Of a stretch of DNA of 64,000 nucleotides, positions 43,093-53,346 are shown one piece after another; position 1 is the first letter of the stretch, and each line of letters opens with the position of its first letter. The notes beneath the pieces were generated by a model that did no database searches, was not told the origin of the DNA, and was given only the letters and a program-made list of their open reading frames with translations. The position numbers and the translations under genes were made by a program. Where the stretch lies: assembly GCA_934276485.1 (NCBI GenBank), contig CAKQTE010000083.1, positions 17,534 through 81,533 on the forward strand, given 5' to 3'. The stretch is from an uncultured Spirochaetales bacterium (GTDB lineage Bacteria; Spirochaetota; Spirochaetia; Sphaerochaetales; Sphaerochaetaceae).

Positions 43093-44864
43093 TAGCAAGA
43101 AAGGACCAAAAGGTCGAAAACACATGGGATTTGTCTCTACTATGCCCATCAGCAGAAGTTTGGGAGAAAGAAATCGAAGAGATCAAGGGCAAACTTGATC
43201 AAGCAGCAAGCTTTCAAGGCAAGCTGGGCTTGAGTTCAGACAATCTGTATGAAGCACTTTCATTCTTAAGAGATACATATATGAACCTAGAGCGTTTAGG
43301 CTCTTGGGCCTTCTTGAACTACTCTGCAGATGGAGAAGATCCAGACAATCAGAGAAGAGCAGGAATTGCACAACAGGTTGAATCCCTATTTGAAGAGAAA
43401 CTATCATACTTCGATCCAGAGCTATTTGAAATAGATCCTGCAAAGCTAAACGAATGGATGAAAGAAGATCGATTTGAGGAGTTCCGTGTATACCTCGAAA
43501 AGACTCTAAGATACAAGGAACATGTACTATCAAAAGAGGGAGAGAATCTTCTAGCACTATTCTCACCCCTATCATCAAGCTCACAGGAAGCATTCCAGGA
43601 CTTGAATAACATCGACCTAGACTTTGGAGAAATCAACGGAACAAAGCTTACTCACTCAACATATTCATTCTTCATGAATTCAAATGATGAGAACCTAAGA
43701 AAACAAGCTTATATGCAGTTATACAAAGAGTATGAACAGCACCAGAATGTAATTGCTCGCCTATACTCTTATTCTATCAAGAAGGATATCTTTACAGCAA
43801 AAGCAAGAGGATACAACTCTTCCCTCGAAAAGTCTTTGTTCCCAGACAGAATGCCAAAGAGCGTATACACATCCCTAATTGAAAGCGTACACGAGGCATT
43901 CCCTATCCTCCATAGATACTACAAACTAAGAGCAAGGCTCATGGGCAAGGACAAGCTAAAACATTGGGATGTATACACACCACTAGTGAAGGAAGCAAAA
44001 ACAACACACACATATGATGAAGCTGTAGAGCTAATCAAGGGTGCTGTTGCTCCACTAGGGCAAGAGTATACAGATGTAATTATCAAGGGCCTTACAACAG
44101 ATCGATGGGTTGATAGATACGAGAACAAGGCAAAGCGTTCAGGTGCATTCTCTGCAGGTGGATACATCGGTAACCCATATATTCTCACCAACTTCGAAGA
44201 TCAGGTAATCAGATCAGTATTCACACTCATCCATGAAGGTGGTCACTCAATGCATTCATATTACTCTGCAAAGAACAATCCTTTCATGAGCTACAACTAC
44301 ACTATCTTCGAGGCTGAAGTTGCATCAACATTCAATGAGAACCTTCTATTTAAGTATTTGTTGAACAATGCAAAGACAGAACAAGAAAGAATAAGCCTGA
44401 TTGGAACAAAGCTTGATGACACTGTAGCAACACTCTTTAGACAGACAATGTTTGCAGAATTTGAGCTTCTTGCTCATGAAGCTGCTGAAAATGGAATTCC
44501 TACAACAACAGCTTGGCTAAGAAACACATACAGACAGCTTCTTGTAAGCTACTTCGGACCAGATCTTGAATTTGAGGATGTAAGCGATCTTGAAGGCTTG
44601 AGAATCCCTCATTTCTACACAGCATTCTATTGCTACAAATATGCAACTGGAATATCAGCATCCATTGCTCTATCTGAAAGAGTTCTCAATGGTGGAGATA
44701 AGGAAAGAGAGGATTACCTGAACTTCCTAAAGTCAGGTGGTTCAACTTACCCACTAGACTCATTGAAGAAAGCAGGTGTGGATATGTCAACTCCAGAGCC
44801 AGTAAAGAAAGCTACAGAGTACTTTGCACAGCTTCTTGATGAGATGGAAAGACTCACAAGGTAG
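43089..44864 (+). CDS. pepF: M3-family oligoendopeptidase F
   Basis: The 591-residue zinc peptidase has HEGGHSMHSYY (HExxH) with the third ligand in YTIFEAEVASTFNE. The N-terminal NTWDLSLLCPSAEVWEKEIEE and the C-terminal GLRIPHFYTAFYCYKYATGISASIAL are typical of PepF. It hydrolyses peptides of about 7-17 residues in the cytoplasm. The end overlaps a convergent gene by 11 bp. Confidence 0.96.
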   Translation: MIARKDQKVENTWDLSLLCPSAEVWEKEIEEIKGKLDQAASFQGKLGLSSDNLYEALSFLRDTYMNLERLGSWAFLNYSADGEDPDNQRRAGIAQQVESLFEEKLSYFDPELFEIDPAKLNEWMKEDRFEEFRVYLEKTLRYKEHVLSKEGENLLALFSPLSSSSQEAFQDLNNIDLDFGEINGTKLTHSTYSFFMNSNDENLRKQAYMQLYKEYEQHQNVIARLYSYSIKKDIFTAKARGYNSSLEKSLFPDRMPKSVYTSLIESVHEAFPILHRYYKLRARLMGKDKLKHWDVYTPLVKEAKTTHTYDEAVELIKGAVAPLGQEYTDVIIKGLTTDRWVDRYENKAKRSGAFSAGGYIGNPYILTNFEDQVIRSVFTLIHEGGHSMHSYYSAKNNPFMSYNYTIFEAEVASTFNENLLFKYLLNNAKTEQERISLIGTKLDDTVATLFRQTMFAEFELLAHEAAENGIPTTTAWLRNTYRQLLVSYFGPDLEFEDVSDLEGLRIPHFYTAFYCYKYATGISASIALSERVLNGGDKEREDYLNFLKSGGSTYPLDSLKKAGVDMSTPEPVKKATEYFAQLLDEMERLTR

Positions 44865-45219
44865 AAATATCCAAAGCATATATCTTGCCATCTTTAAAGG
44901 TGGCAGATATTAAAACATTGCTATCTGAAGAATAGAAAGAGATACTATCTCTAACATTCTCACCTAGAATGATATTTTTTATAGGTAACAGCTTGGATAG
45001 TTTATCTGAATACAACAGCGGGAACATATCATCCCCTGTTGTATATTTTTTCAACCATGATTCCGTGTATTCTTCTCCAAATGCCTCTAGCAGCAATGAA
45101 GCATTGGAATTCTCTTCAACACTCACTACAACACGCCCTAACCTTTCACTATTAGGCGTAATAGCTGCATATAAGGAAAAAGAGATAAGAAGCAATAATA
45201 GTACACATATTCGTCTCAT
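44854..45219 (-). CDS. small exported hypothetical protein
   Basis: ATG 45219 starts a signal peptide (MRRICVLLLLLISFSLYAA). The mature 100 residues (LGRVVVSVEENSNASLLLEAFGEEY, ISATFKDGKIYALDIS) resemble no family I know. It is a lone minus-strand gene whose end overlaps pepF. Confidence 0.6.
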   Translation of the reverse strand: MRRICVLLLLLISFSLYAAITPNSERLGRVVVSVEENSNASLLLEAFGEEYTESWLKKYTTGDDMFPLLYSDKLSKLLPIKNIILGENVRDSISFYSSDSNVLISATFKDGKIYALDISTL

Positions 45220-45285
45220 ATGATTGATAATCCATCCTCTAGAGTATTTTGTCAAAGGCATGTTTCATGATAGTTTAGTATAGCA

Positions 45286-46563
45286 ATGAAAAGATACGAA
45301 GCTTTGGAATTTTTAAACAAGGATTTCATACATACAATCAAGGATCCTCTTTGGCAGAACGTACCTATGACAAGAGCTTTGAAGGCACTTGTCTCAACAC
45401 GAGATGTGCAGAAGCTTGCAAGAATCAAGCAAAATGGACCTTCCTACCACATCTACCCAGGAGCTGTACATACACGTCTCAACCACTCCATTGGAGTATA
45501 TTACCTTGGAAGAAGGATCTTGATATCCCTTGCAAGCAGAACAGAAGAACTACCATTTACTACAACTGGAATGATGAGTTTTCTCGTCGCCTGCCTTCTT
45601 CATGACATTGGACACTTTCCATATGCGCACTCATTAAAAGAACTTGCGATCAGGGAGCATGAGGAAATTGCAGGCTGGATGATTGAAAAAGAAGGAGAGC
45701 TAAAAGATGCTATCGTTCTTACAGGCGCAAATCCATCCACTGTTGCAGCTATCATCGATAAAGATATGCTCACGTCCGATGAAGAGACTCTCATCTATCG
45801 AGGAATTCTCTCTGGAACATTGGATCCAGACAAACTCGACTATCTCTCACGAGATGGATTCTTTGCAGGCATCCCTTATGGAAAGCAAGATACAGACTAT
45901 ATCATATCCACACTCTCATTTGCTTCTGGAGAGATATGCCTCTCTTCTGAAGCAATATGCAGCGTTGAGCAAGTACTATTTTCAAAGTACATGATGTACA
46001 AAGCTCTCTATTGGCACAAAGGAGTTAGAGGGGCAACAGCAATGATCAAAAAAGCCTTGATTCTTGCTATTGAGGAAGGCGTGATCAAATATGATGATTT
46101 GTACTTTCTCGATGACAATGAATTCAATAACCTATGCTCTTCTCGTGTAGATAAATGCGAGGCACTTACTCTTGTCGATAGAGTTGAACATAACGAGCTA
46201 TTGGAACGCTTGGCAGAGAAAGATTATCAAGATAGAGGAATAATCGAAACTCAAGGCAAAAAGCCAACAGAAAGACGAGAGCTTGAGAAGAAGATCTGGT
46301 CGAAACTAGTTGAAGATTATCCAAACCTAAAGGAATATGAAGTCATTCTAGATATTCCTGAACCTATCAACTTCGAAACTCATATCAAGGTACTCTACCC
46401 AGATGGAAGCGTGAAGCTAATTGATGATGAACGCTTGATTTTCTCTTCCGGAGTATCAAGATCATTCCAGGAAAACCTACGCAAGGTTTCACTATACTTG
46501 CCTCCTTATATAAAACAAAAGGATGCGGAAGCAGCTTTCGAGGATATTGTATATGGCAGATAA
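45286..46563 (+). CDS. HD-domain phosphohydrolase (SAMHD1/dGTPase-like)
   Basis: Residues 50-130 carry the HD metal site: HTRLNHSIGVYYLGRRIL (first His), ACLLHDIGHFPYAHSLK (HD), REHEEIAGWMI, and later GTLDPDKLDYLSRDGFFAGIPYG (Asp, the SAMHD1/YdhJ signature). C-terminal part (from about 290) is specific to this group. Likely a dNTP or nucleotide hydrolase. The last 11 bp overlap ttcA. Confidence 0.88.
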   Translation: MKRYEALEFLNKDFIHTIKDPLWQNVPMTRALKALVSTRDVQKLARIKQNGPSYHIYPGAVHTRLNHSIGVYYLGRRILISLASRTEELPFTTTGMMSFLVACLLHDIGHFPYAHSLKELAIREHEEIAGWMIEKEGELKDAIVLTGANPSTVAAIIDKDMLTSDEETLIYRGILSGTLDPDKLDYLSRDGFFAGIPYGKQDTDYIISTLSFASGEICLSSEAICSVEQVLFSKYMMYKALYWHKGVRGATAMIKKALILAIEEGVIKYDDLYFLDDNEFNNLCSSRVDKCEALTLVDRVEHNELLERLAEKDYQDRGIIETQGKKPTERRELEKKIWSKLVEDYPNLKEYEVILDIPEPINFETHIKVLYPDGSVKLIDDERLIFSSGVSRSFQENLRKVSLYLPPYIKQKDAEAAFEDIVYGR

Positions 46564-47341
46564 ACTATCATACAAGGAGTTGATTGATGGAAATCTTCCT
46601 CCCTGGGTTAGGCGCTTTGTCAAAGGTGTGGGAAGAACAATTAACAAATACAACATGATTCAGGAAAATGACAAAGTCCTTATCGCCGCCTCTGGCGGCA
46701 AGGATTCTCTTGCACTTGCTCTTGCCCTGTCATTAAGGCGTAAATGGCTTCCTGTAAGCTATGAGCTTGAAGCTGTGATGATCGATTGGATAGAGCATCC
46801 AATTGATCCTGAGTATAGAGAGAAACTTCGCACATATTTTGAGGCATTGGACATAAAGTTCACTATCTTTAATGAGGCACAGGCCCCAGAGTCTTTCAAA
46901 GGCGAATTCAATTGCTATCTATGCTCCAGAAACAGAAGAAGAATACTTTTTGAATATGCAGATAAACATGACATAAAGTTAATTGCCATGGGACATCATC
47001 TCGATGATTTGGTTGAAACATCCTTGATCAATCTTTGCTTCAGAGGAAAATTCAATACAATGCTTCCAGTGCAGCAATTCTTTGATGGAAAGATGCATAT
47101 CATTAGACCAATGATTGAACAGAAGGAAAACGTTACAAAAAGGCTTGTGGAGCTATATGATTTGCCATCAGTCAAACCAGTATGTCCATATGATCAGACA
47201 AACATTCGTTCAAAGCTCAAGCCAATAGTTTCCGAACTTGCTCATATTGATAAACTATCACGCGAGCACATATACAATGCTTACAATTTTGACTACAAGC
47301 TTGAAAAACATGATGCAAACGATATAGACAACAAACTCTGA
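46553..47341 (+). CDS. ttcA: tRNA 2-thiocytidine synthetase TtcA-like PP-loop ATPase
   Basis: ATG 46553 begins MADKLSYKEL. The PP-loop is LIAASGGKDSLALAL (SGGKDS). The CxxC pair of TtcA is seen in FNCYLCSRNRRRILF, and the third Cys in PVCPYDQTN. GHHLDDLVETSLINLCFRGKFNTMLP is the family HNxDDxxET motif. TtcA thiolates C32 of some tRNAs using a [4Fe-4S] cluster. It overlaps the HD gene by 11 bp, and tRNA-Val lies 21 bp downstream. Confidence 0.92.
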   Translation: MADKLSYKELIDGNLPPWVRRFVKGVGRTINKYNMIQENDKVLIAASGGKDSLALALALSLRRKWLPVSYELEAVMIDWIEHPIDPEYREKLRTYFEALDIKFTIFNEAQAPESFKGEFNCYLCSRNRRRILFEYADKHDIKLIAMGHHLDDLVETSLINLCFRGKFNTMLPVQQFFDGKMHIIRPMIEQKENVTKRLVELYDLPSVKPVCPYDQTNIRSKLKPIVSELAHIDKLSREHIYNAYNFDYKLEKHDANDIDNKL

Positions 47342-47362
47342 TAGTTCTATCATTTTTCAAAT

Positions 47363-47434
47363 GGAATCGTAGCTCAGTGGGAGAGCACATCCTTCACACG
47401 GATGGGGTCACCAGTTCAATCCTGGTCGGTTCCA
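47363..47434 (+). tRNA. tRNA-Val (CAC)
   Basis: Acceptor GGAATCG/CGGTTCC (one T-G pair), D arm TAGCTCAGTGGGAGAGC, anticodon CAC in the loop TTCACAC, T loop GTTCAATCC. CCA is not encoded. Confidence 0.94.
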
Positions 47435-47471
47435 TTTCTTTATATTACAATGCTTTGCACTATTTTTTAAT

Positions 47472-48724
47472 CTAAAAATCCAAGCTATTGGAATCTAACA
47501 GAAAATCAAATAGACTCATAGTCAGAATTCCGTCATCATCATACCAAGGTTTTGTTATATCCTTAACGAGGATAATCTTCTTAAATGAATCATTAACACT
47601 GACTAATGATGTTTTTTCTTGTTGTCGCTTTTCTGAATCATCAAGAAGAATGCTGATTGGATGTAATAACGCTTACTGCCCTTATTTGCTACAAAATCTA
47701 TTTCAAGCTGACTTTTTTTCTGTACACCATTTTCATCTCTATATCTTCTTTCTACCATGCTGACATCTACAACAAATCCTCTAACTCTTAGTTCATTGTA
47801 TATGATATTTTCCATGACATGAGGCTCCTCTATCTGTCTGAATCCAAGGCGTGCATTTCTAAGACCAACATCCTCGAAATAATACTTGACTGGAGTACCT
47901 ATGTATTTTCGTTCCTTCACATCATAACGATTTGCCTCATTGATGATGAAAGCATCCTTTAGGTTTTCAATATAAGCCTTAATTGTATTCAAACTGATAT
48001 CAGAATGAAGAACACTTTTGAAAGTAGCCTCTATTCTGGATGCATTTGTAAGAGAACCAATTGCTGAGGCCAATACATTTATCAGATCATTGATCTCCTG
48101 TATTTTTTCAATATGATTTCTTTCGATGATATCTTTTATATATGTTTCTTCAAAGAGGTGTGTTAAATAATCCATCCTTTGCTCGTCTGTTTTCATAGTC
48201 ATTGTTAGAGGAAGTCCTCCATAATTGATATAGGAACTCCATCCTTCATATTTATCACCATTAAAAACCTCCATATATTCCTTGAAAGTTGCTGGATAAA
48301 CATGAATCTCATCACCTCTACCTCTGAACTCTGTGATTATGTCTTTGGAAAGGAATCTAGAATTACTTCCAGTTACATAGACATCAATATTTCGAATATG
48401 TAGAAGAGAGTTCAACACTTCTTCAAATTCTTTCAACAGTTGTACTTCATCCAGAAAAACATAATAGTTATCTTCATCGGTTATCTTGGTTTTTATAAAT
48501 TCAAGAATCAAAGCAGGATCTCTGTATTTCTTGTTTTCCCACCTATCAAACTCCATTGTTATGATATGATCGTCTTTGACACCTTCTGATTTAAGATAAT
48601 TGTAGAAAATAGTGAACAAAAGATAAGACTTGCCAGAACGTCTGATTCCTGTGATAACTTTAATCATTCCATTATGCATTCGATCTTTTATCTTTTCCAA
48701 ATATAGCTCCCTCTTAAGTTCCAT
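47472..48724 (-). pseudogene. AAA ATPase with DUF4143-type C-terminus, frameshifted near the end
   Basis: ATG 48724 gives MELKRELYLEKIKDRM; Walker A is TGIRRSGKS, Walker B YYVFLDEVQLL, sensor VYVTGSNSRFLSKD, then TFKEYMEVF and the nuclease-like C-terminal LEIDFVANKGSKRYYIQSAF. In frame it stops at 47603 after an odd tail (LMIQKSDNKKKHH). In the other frame the family C-terminus continues: DDSEKRQQEKTSLVSV, then NDSFKKIILVKDITKPWYDD and DGILTMSLFDFLLD, ending at 47472. So one base is lost in the TTCTTCTT run near 47650. Such ATPases are common in anaerobes; function unknown. Confidence 0.85.
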
Positions 48725-48865
48725 AATTACCTCTTGTTTAAATTTTAAGTACAATGTGCCCTTTTTTTTCAATATGATAAAAAATCATAAAAATTAGCCC
48801 AGCTCAGATAACCAAACTAGGCAAAACAATGATTATTCATCACCCGTATGCAAAAAGAATAAAAG

Positions 48866-49579
48866 TTAAACTATTGTATATCTTGCAATTGCACCATCAG
48901 TTAACAATTCACGCTTAAAATCATAACCATGTTTTTTCAGAGACAAATCCAAGAAACAAAGGAAGATGCCCATATCGATCAAATTGAAATAATCCTTGAT
49001 CTTTCCAACCATTATCGATGCATTTCCCTTTCCTCTCCTAACAATCAAGGTGTTATCTTTGCATTCAACAAGCCACGGCTGAGTGTTGCATGCAGATGGA
49101 GCAAGTCGCACGTCCGAGATAACCGCAGAAGAGAACTCTCCTTTCCAGAAAGAACTATCATTACGTTTAAACTCAGACACATCAGATCTAAGAGAATCCT
49201 TTTTTGCATATCCTGCGTTAAGCATAATGACAAAATCCTTATCATCTAGCTTCTTTGTCTTTGTTCTACCAAAGCCATACCAACAAACGCCTATGCCTTC
49301 CTCTTGCAAAAAGAGATCAAGTTGTTCTAGATAATACCCTGCATCCAATAATCCTTCTTCATCCTTCGCTCCATAGTAGCAAATACAAAGATCTCCACGA
49401 GAGCATGAAGTTGTAGCGGCTTCAACAACTTCAACACTTGGCTTCTCGCCTGATAAAACCAAGCAATCATATGATGCGATAAGAGTCTTAAGAGTATCGG
49501 CATCCAACTTTCTTGTCTCATCGAAATCCCTATGAGACTTACGCTTGTTGATCATTGAATACAAATCTAGAAAATCCAT
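48866..49579 (-). CDS. nitroreductase-family protein
   Basis: ATG 49579 (AGGTG site 6 bases upstream) begins MDFLDLYSMINKRKSHRDFDETRKL, the FMN-binding start of nitroreductases (xxRxSxRxF). APSACNTQPWLVECKDNTLIV is the second FMN motif, and LDLFLQEEGIGVCWYGFG and IDMGIFLCFLDLSLKKHGYDF complete the fold. The substrate is unknown. It overlaps azlD by 13 bp. Confidence 0.85.
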   Translation of the reverse strand: MDFLDLYSMINKRKSHRDFDETRKLDADTLKTLIASYDCLVLSGEKPSVEVVEAATTSCSRGDLCICYYGAKDEEGLLDAGYYLEQLDLFLQEEGIGVCWYGFGRTKTKKLDDKDFVIMLNAGYAKKDSLRSDVSEFKRNDSSFWKGEFSSAVISDVRLAPSACNTQPWLVECKDNTLIVRRGKGNASIMVGKIKDYFNLIDMGIFLCFLDLSLKKHGYDFKRELLTDGAIARYTIV

Positions 49580-49869
49580 AATACACCTGCCGTCGATAGT
49601 AATGATATTAAGATAGCCAAAATCATCGGTCCTTTGAAATATGAAACGAAGAATGCGACAACTACTCCAATTAGCCCCGCAAGCCACTCAGATGAAAAAT
49701 CAGTAAGGGCTAGTGGGAAGATCAACGCTCCTAGTGCTGCAACAGGTAGAAGCATCATACACTTACGAACAAATCTAGGAAGCTTAGAAAGAAATGGCAT
49801 GAAAAATGGAATCATGCGAGGAATCATCGTAACAATAGATGAAACAGCTATCATAAGCCAAATGTTCAT
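49567..49869 (-). CDS. azlD: AzlD-family branched-chain amino acid export subunit
   Basis: Start ATG 49869 gives a 100-residue protein with three to four hydrophobic helices (MNIWLMIAVSSIVTMIPRMIPFF, MLLPVAALGALIFPLAL, WLAGLIGVVVAFFVSYF, PMILAILISLLSTAGVLWIF), as in AzlD. The overlap with azlC by 4 bp confirms the pair. Confidence 0.88.
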   Translation of the reverse strand: MNIWLMIAVSSIVTMIPRMIPFFMPFLSKLPRFVRKCMMLLPVAALGALIFPLALTDFSSEWLAGLIGVVVAFFVSYFKGPMILAILISLLSTAGVLWIF

Positions 49870-50573
49870 ACTCCAGCCTCCTTGTCTGAATAGATTATTG
49901 CACCAAATATAGTTGCACATAGCATGGAAATCAAGAAAGAAACACCCGTTGAGACACCAAGTGCTAAGATCAGGATTGAATTCAATCCTCCAGAAACCAC
50001 CATGACCAATAAACCTTTGATGTTTTTTCTACACTCAGAACCAAGAAGGGATGCAAACATTGCATAAACAGTGATAACAGAAGCTTTCTGTATTACTTCA
50101 GGAAGGAACATTCCAGATAGAAAACCAATTGCTGTACCACTCACCCAACCTGAATAACTTGTGAAGATCAAACCTGCCATATAGGAATACTTTAGTTTCT
50201 TACCCTTCAAGGCAGCTACTGCAAACACCTCATCTGTTGTTCCGAAACCACACATAATGCGTCCCCATATCTTCTTTGGGTTCTCAAGACGCGTGTACAA
50301 AGATGATGCCATGAACATATAGCGAGAATTTAGAAAGAATACAGATATTGCAATTTCCAGCAGAAATGCACCGGCATTATAAAGGTTCATCATCAAAAAC
50401 TGACCGGAGCCCGAGTAGCTAGTCATGCTTACTGCTAGCCCTTCTATGAATCTTAATCCACTGGTTCGAGTCAAAAGACCGAATGCCAACGCAGTCGTAA
50501 AATAACCAAGGAATATAGGAAAACCGTCCTTTATTCCTTCTACGATATTGCTCTTGATGTCATCGTTATTCAT
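49866..50573 (-). CDS. azlC: AzlC-family branched-chain amino acid exporter
   Basis: The 235-residue membrane protein has GFPIFLGYFTTALAFGLLTRTSGLRFIEGLAVSMTSYSGSGQFLMMNL, typical of AzlC (YxxxGxxxG, SGxxQF), NSRYMFMASSL (LRHxLyxxSL) and about six to seven helices. With AzlD it exports branched-chain amino acids or analogues. AAAGG lies before ATG 50573. Confidence 0.92.
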   Translation of the reverse strand: MNNDDIKSNIVEGIKDGFPIFLGYFTTALAFGLLTRTSGLRFIEGLAVSMTSYSGSGQFLMMNLYNAGAFLLEIAISVFFLNSRYMFMASSLYTRLENPKKIWGRIMCGFGTTDEVFAVAALKGKKLKYSYMAGLIFTSYSGWVSGTAIGFLSGMFLPEVIQKASVITVYAMFASLLGSECRKNIKGLLVMVVSGGLNSILILALGVSTGVSFLISMLCATIFGAIIYSDKEAGV

Positions 50574-50684
50574 CTAAATGCCTTTTCTAGACACAATAAT
50601 AGTTATTCTGAATGCGAAAATCCACATATCATAGAAACTTTTCATCTATTGAAGAAGCTCTTTGCTTCTTTGTAGAATGGATGC

Positions 50685-52547
50685 ATGAACATCCTATCTA
50701 TTGAGAACCTTTCAAAAACATTAAAAGATGAACCTTTGTTTGAAGATGTAACACTCGGCTTGGAAGAGAGTGAAAAAGTCGGAATCGTTGGCAAAAACGG
50801 TGCTGGGAAATCTACATTTCTACGCGTTATCAATGGCAATATCGTACCAGATGAAGGCAATATCTCAACAAAGAACAATCTCAATATTGTATTTCTAGAA
50901 CAAAATGTTTCATACAAGGAAGACACTACTCTTTCAAGCTTCCTATATTTATCAAACAACTGGAAGATAAAACTACTTGAAGAGTACCAAGAAGCACTGC
51001 AAGAGAACAACGAAAAAAAATACACAGAACTATTTGCAACAATTGAAAAGGATAATCTCTGGGATATCGAAAGAGCTTATTTTGCATTTCTTACCGATAT
51101 GGGCGAAACACTCTCCCCAAATCGATTGTTCTCATCCCTTTCTGGAGGACAACAGAAAAAGGCTGCTATCGCAAGAGCATTGTCATTGCGCCCTGAGTTA
51201 TTGCTACTAGATGAGCCTACAAACCATCTGGATATCAAGACCATCGAATATCTTGAAACATGGATCAAGAATGCAAAGTGCGCAATCATCATCGTCACAC
51301 ACGACAGACATATTCTGAATGAATGTTGTTCCACTATCTGGGAACTAGATAGAAAACATTTCTATCGCCATCCTGGCTCTTTCTCTTCATACCTTGAGAG
51401 AAAAGAAGAAAGATTGATGATGGAAGACAAGGAACAAGCAAGACTAAAGACAATTCTTAGACGCGAACTTGTTTGGTTACAGCGAGGTCCACAAGCTCGA
51501 ACAGGTAAAGACAAGAACAGAAAAGATAGAATCACAGAGATGCAAAGCCAACTGCATCAAGTCAGAGATGACAAGCAAACACAATTCATATCTCTAAAGA
51601 CAAGGCTTGGAAAGAAGATTCTCGAAGTTGACAACATAGCAAAAGGTTATGATGGAAGAACTCTCTTTTCGGGATTCTCACACTCATTTGTCAAAGGCGA
51701 AAAGCTAGGCTTGATAGGAAACAATGGATCTGGAAAATCCACTCTTCTCGATATTCTATCTGGCACAATTGAGCCTGATGAAGGCACTGTTGATGTAGGA
51801 CAGAATACTCTCTTTGGCTACTACGACCAGATGGGAAGAAACCTAAATAGCAATAAGACAGTTCTAGAATATGCAGAATCTTTTGGAGATAGAATCCGAT
51901 ATACAGATGGACAGGATGTATCTGCATCTCGTTTCTTGGAAATCTTTGGATTCCCTGTATCCATGCAAAGAACACCTATATCCCTTCTTTCTGGAGGAGA
52001 AAGAAGAAGACTATATTTGATCACAAGATTGATTTCAAACCCCAATTTCTTGTTATTTGATGAGCCTACTAACGATCTAGATATCGAGACAATGGAAAAT
52101 CTGGAAGAATATCTGACATCATTTCCAGGTTGTATGATCATATCATCCCATGACAGAACATTGTTGGATATTACAGTGGATATGCTTCTTGTAATCGAAG
52201 ATGAGAAGATTACTCTTTTTGCAGGAAACTACTCTGAATGGAAAGAAGCAAAGGAACAAGAAGAGAAAGAAAAGAACAAAGAAATCATTGAAGTCAAAAC
52301 AGAGAAGAAGCCTGAACGACAAAGAGCCCAAAAGGGGCTCTCATTCAAGGAAAAGAAAGAGCTGGAAACTCTTGAGAATGAGATTTCGTCTCTCGAAGCT
52401 TTGGTTCAAGAGTTGGAAAACTCATTTGCAACAGCGGAAGAAACAGAGCTTGGAACATTGCAAGAGCGAACGGCCAAATACCAAAAGACAAAAGAAACAC
52501 TCGATCAAAAGACCGAGCGTTGGCTAGAGTTGGAGGAGAAAGCTTAA
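50685..52547 (+). CDS. uup: ABC-F ATPase, Uup-type
   Basis: Two ABC domains: GIVGKNGAGKST with SLSGGQQKKAAIARALSLRPELLLLDEPTNHLDI, and GLIGNNGSGKST with SLLSGGERRRLYLITRLI and FLLFDEPTNDLDIETM. A linker rich in charged helices lies between them. The C-terminal 80 residues form a coiled coil (FKEKKELETLENEISSLEALVQELE), the Uup mark. ABC-F proteins act on ribosomes; Uup also affects DNA recombination. There is no membrane domain. Confidence 0.93.
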   Translation: MNILSIENLSKTLKDEPLFEDVTLGLEESEKVGIVGKNGAGKSTFLRVINGNIVPDEGNISTKNNLNIVFLEQNVSYKEDTTLSSFLYLSNNWKIKLLEEYQEALQENNEKKYTELFATIEKDNLWDIERAYFAFLTDMGETLSPNRLFSSLSGGQQKKAAIARALSLRPELLLLDEPTNHLDIKTIEYLETWIKNAKCAIIIVTHDRHILNECCSTIWELDRKHFYRHPGSFSSYLERKEERLMMEDKEQARLKTILRRELVWLQRGPQARTGKDKNRKDRITEMQSQLHQVRDDKQTQFISLKTRLGKKILEVDNIAKGYDGRTLFSGFSHSFVKGEKLGLIGNNGSGKSTLLDILSGTIEPDEGTVDVGQNTLFGYYDQMGRNLNSNKTVLEYAESFGDRIRYTDGQDVSASRFLEIFGFPVSMQRTPISLLSGGERRRLYLITRLISNPNFLLFDEPTNDLDIETMENLEEYLTSFPGCMIISSHDRTLLDITVDMLLVIEDEKITLFAGNYSEWKEAKEQEEKEKNKEIIEVKTEKKPERQRAQKGLSFKEKKELETLENEISSLEALVQELENSFATAEETELGTLQERTAKYQKTKETLDQKTERWLELEEKA

Positions 52548-53011
52548 TCTTCGTCGCTTTCGAGTAACTGAGCATCAGTTTTAGCAGGAATATGTTTTCT
52601 TATAAAAGGAATTGTTCCTGCAAACATCTTTTGCATCTCTGCCTCAGATTCCTGAAGTGCAGCTTGCCAAGCAGGACCAAATCCTGGGCTATTGATTGTA
52701 AGTCTATCGACAGCCTTCTGATATGTCTGAAGTCTCTGGATTTCCTTTCTTCCTGGCTTTTGTGATATAGACTGGATAGCTACACGAAGATTCTCATTGG
52801 CTTTCTTAAGCTCTTCATTCTCTGCCTTCAGTTTGCCCATACCTTCACTTTCAAGCTCCATTCTATCTGTAAGCATGTTCTTGTATTTCGCAATCTCACT
52901 TTTGCTTGCTTTCTTGATATTATGCTTCTGCACACTCATTGCAATATATACAATCAATCCGCAACCAAGTCCTGATGCAATTGCTATTAAAATCCATGTC
53001 CAAGTTTCCAT
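52544..53011 (-). CDS. membrane-anchored coiled-coil hypothetical protein
   Basis: ATG 53011 (GAGGTG just upstream) gives METWTWILIAIASGLGCGLIVYIAM, one N-terminal membrane helix. A coiled coil follows (residues 35-85, KLKAENEELKKANENLRVAI), then a short acidic tail. The middle INSPGFGPAWQAALQESEAEMQ looks conserved-type but I do not know the family. It ends in a 4-bp overlap with convergent uup. Confidence 0.65.
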   Translation of the reverse strand: METWTWILIAIASGLGCGLIVYIAMSVQKHNIKKASKSEIAKYKNMLTDRMELESEGMGKLKAENEELKKANENLRVAIQSISQKPGRKEIQRLQTYQKAVDRLTINSPGFGPAWQAALQESEAEMQKMFAGTIPFIRKHIPAKTDAQLLESDED

Positions 53012-53195
53012 AGTCACCTCTGTTATTTAAAATATAACACAAAGTCATGTCGTTACAAAATTCACATCGTTTGTTTTCCATCCATTTCCCTGAATATGTA
53101 TTTTTCAAACAGAAACACAAAGTAATAAACGTACAAAATGTCTAAAACATCCCCTTTATCTTTGTTTTACTTTCCTTTATTATAGTAGCCGTACT

Positions 53196-53279
53196 CCCCA
53201 GGTGGTGGAATGGTAGACACAAGGGACTTAAAATCCCTTGTCCGTTTAGGACGTACGAGTTCGAGTCTCGTTCTGGGGA
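53196..53279 (+). tRNA. tRNA-Leu (TAA)
   Basis: Acceptor CCCCAGG/TCTGGGG, D arm GTGGTGGAATGGTAGACAC, anticodon TAA in CTTAAAA, long variable arm (GTCCGTTTAGGAC) and T loop GTTCGAGTC. The first base is C, not the more common G. A TATAGT box lies at 53181. Confidence 0.94.
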
Positions 53280-53346
53280 TAAACAATTACCTTTTATCAA
53301 CTTCATACCAATTAAGCTACAAATAGGATCTTATAGCCCCTGCTTT

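Noticed and set aside
47488..47763. Plus-strand frame of 91 codons after tRNA-Val
   Set aside because: It lies over the conserved C-terminus of the frameshifted ATPase on the minus strand.
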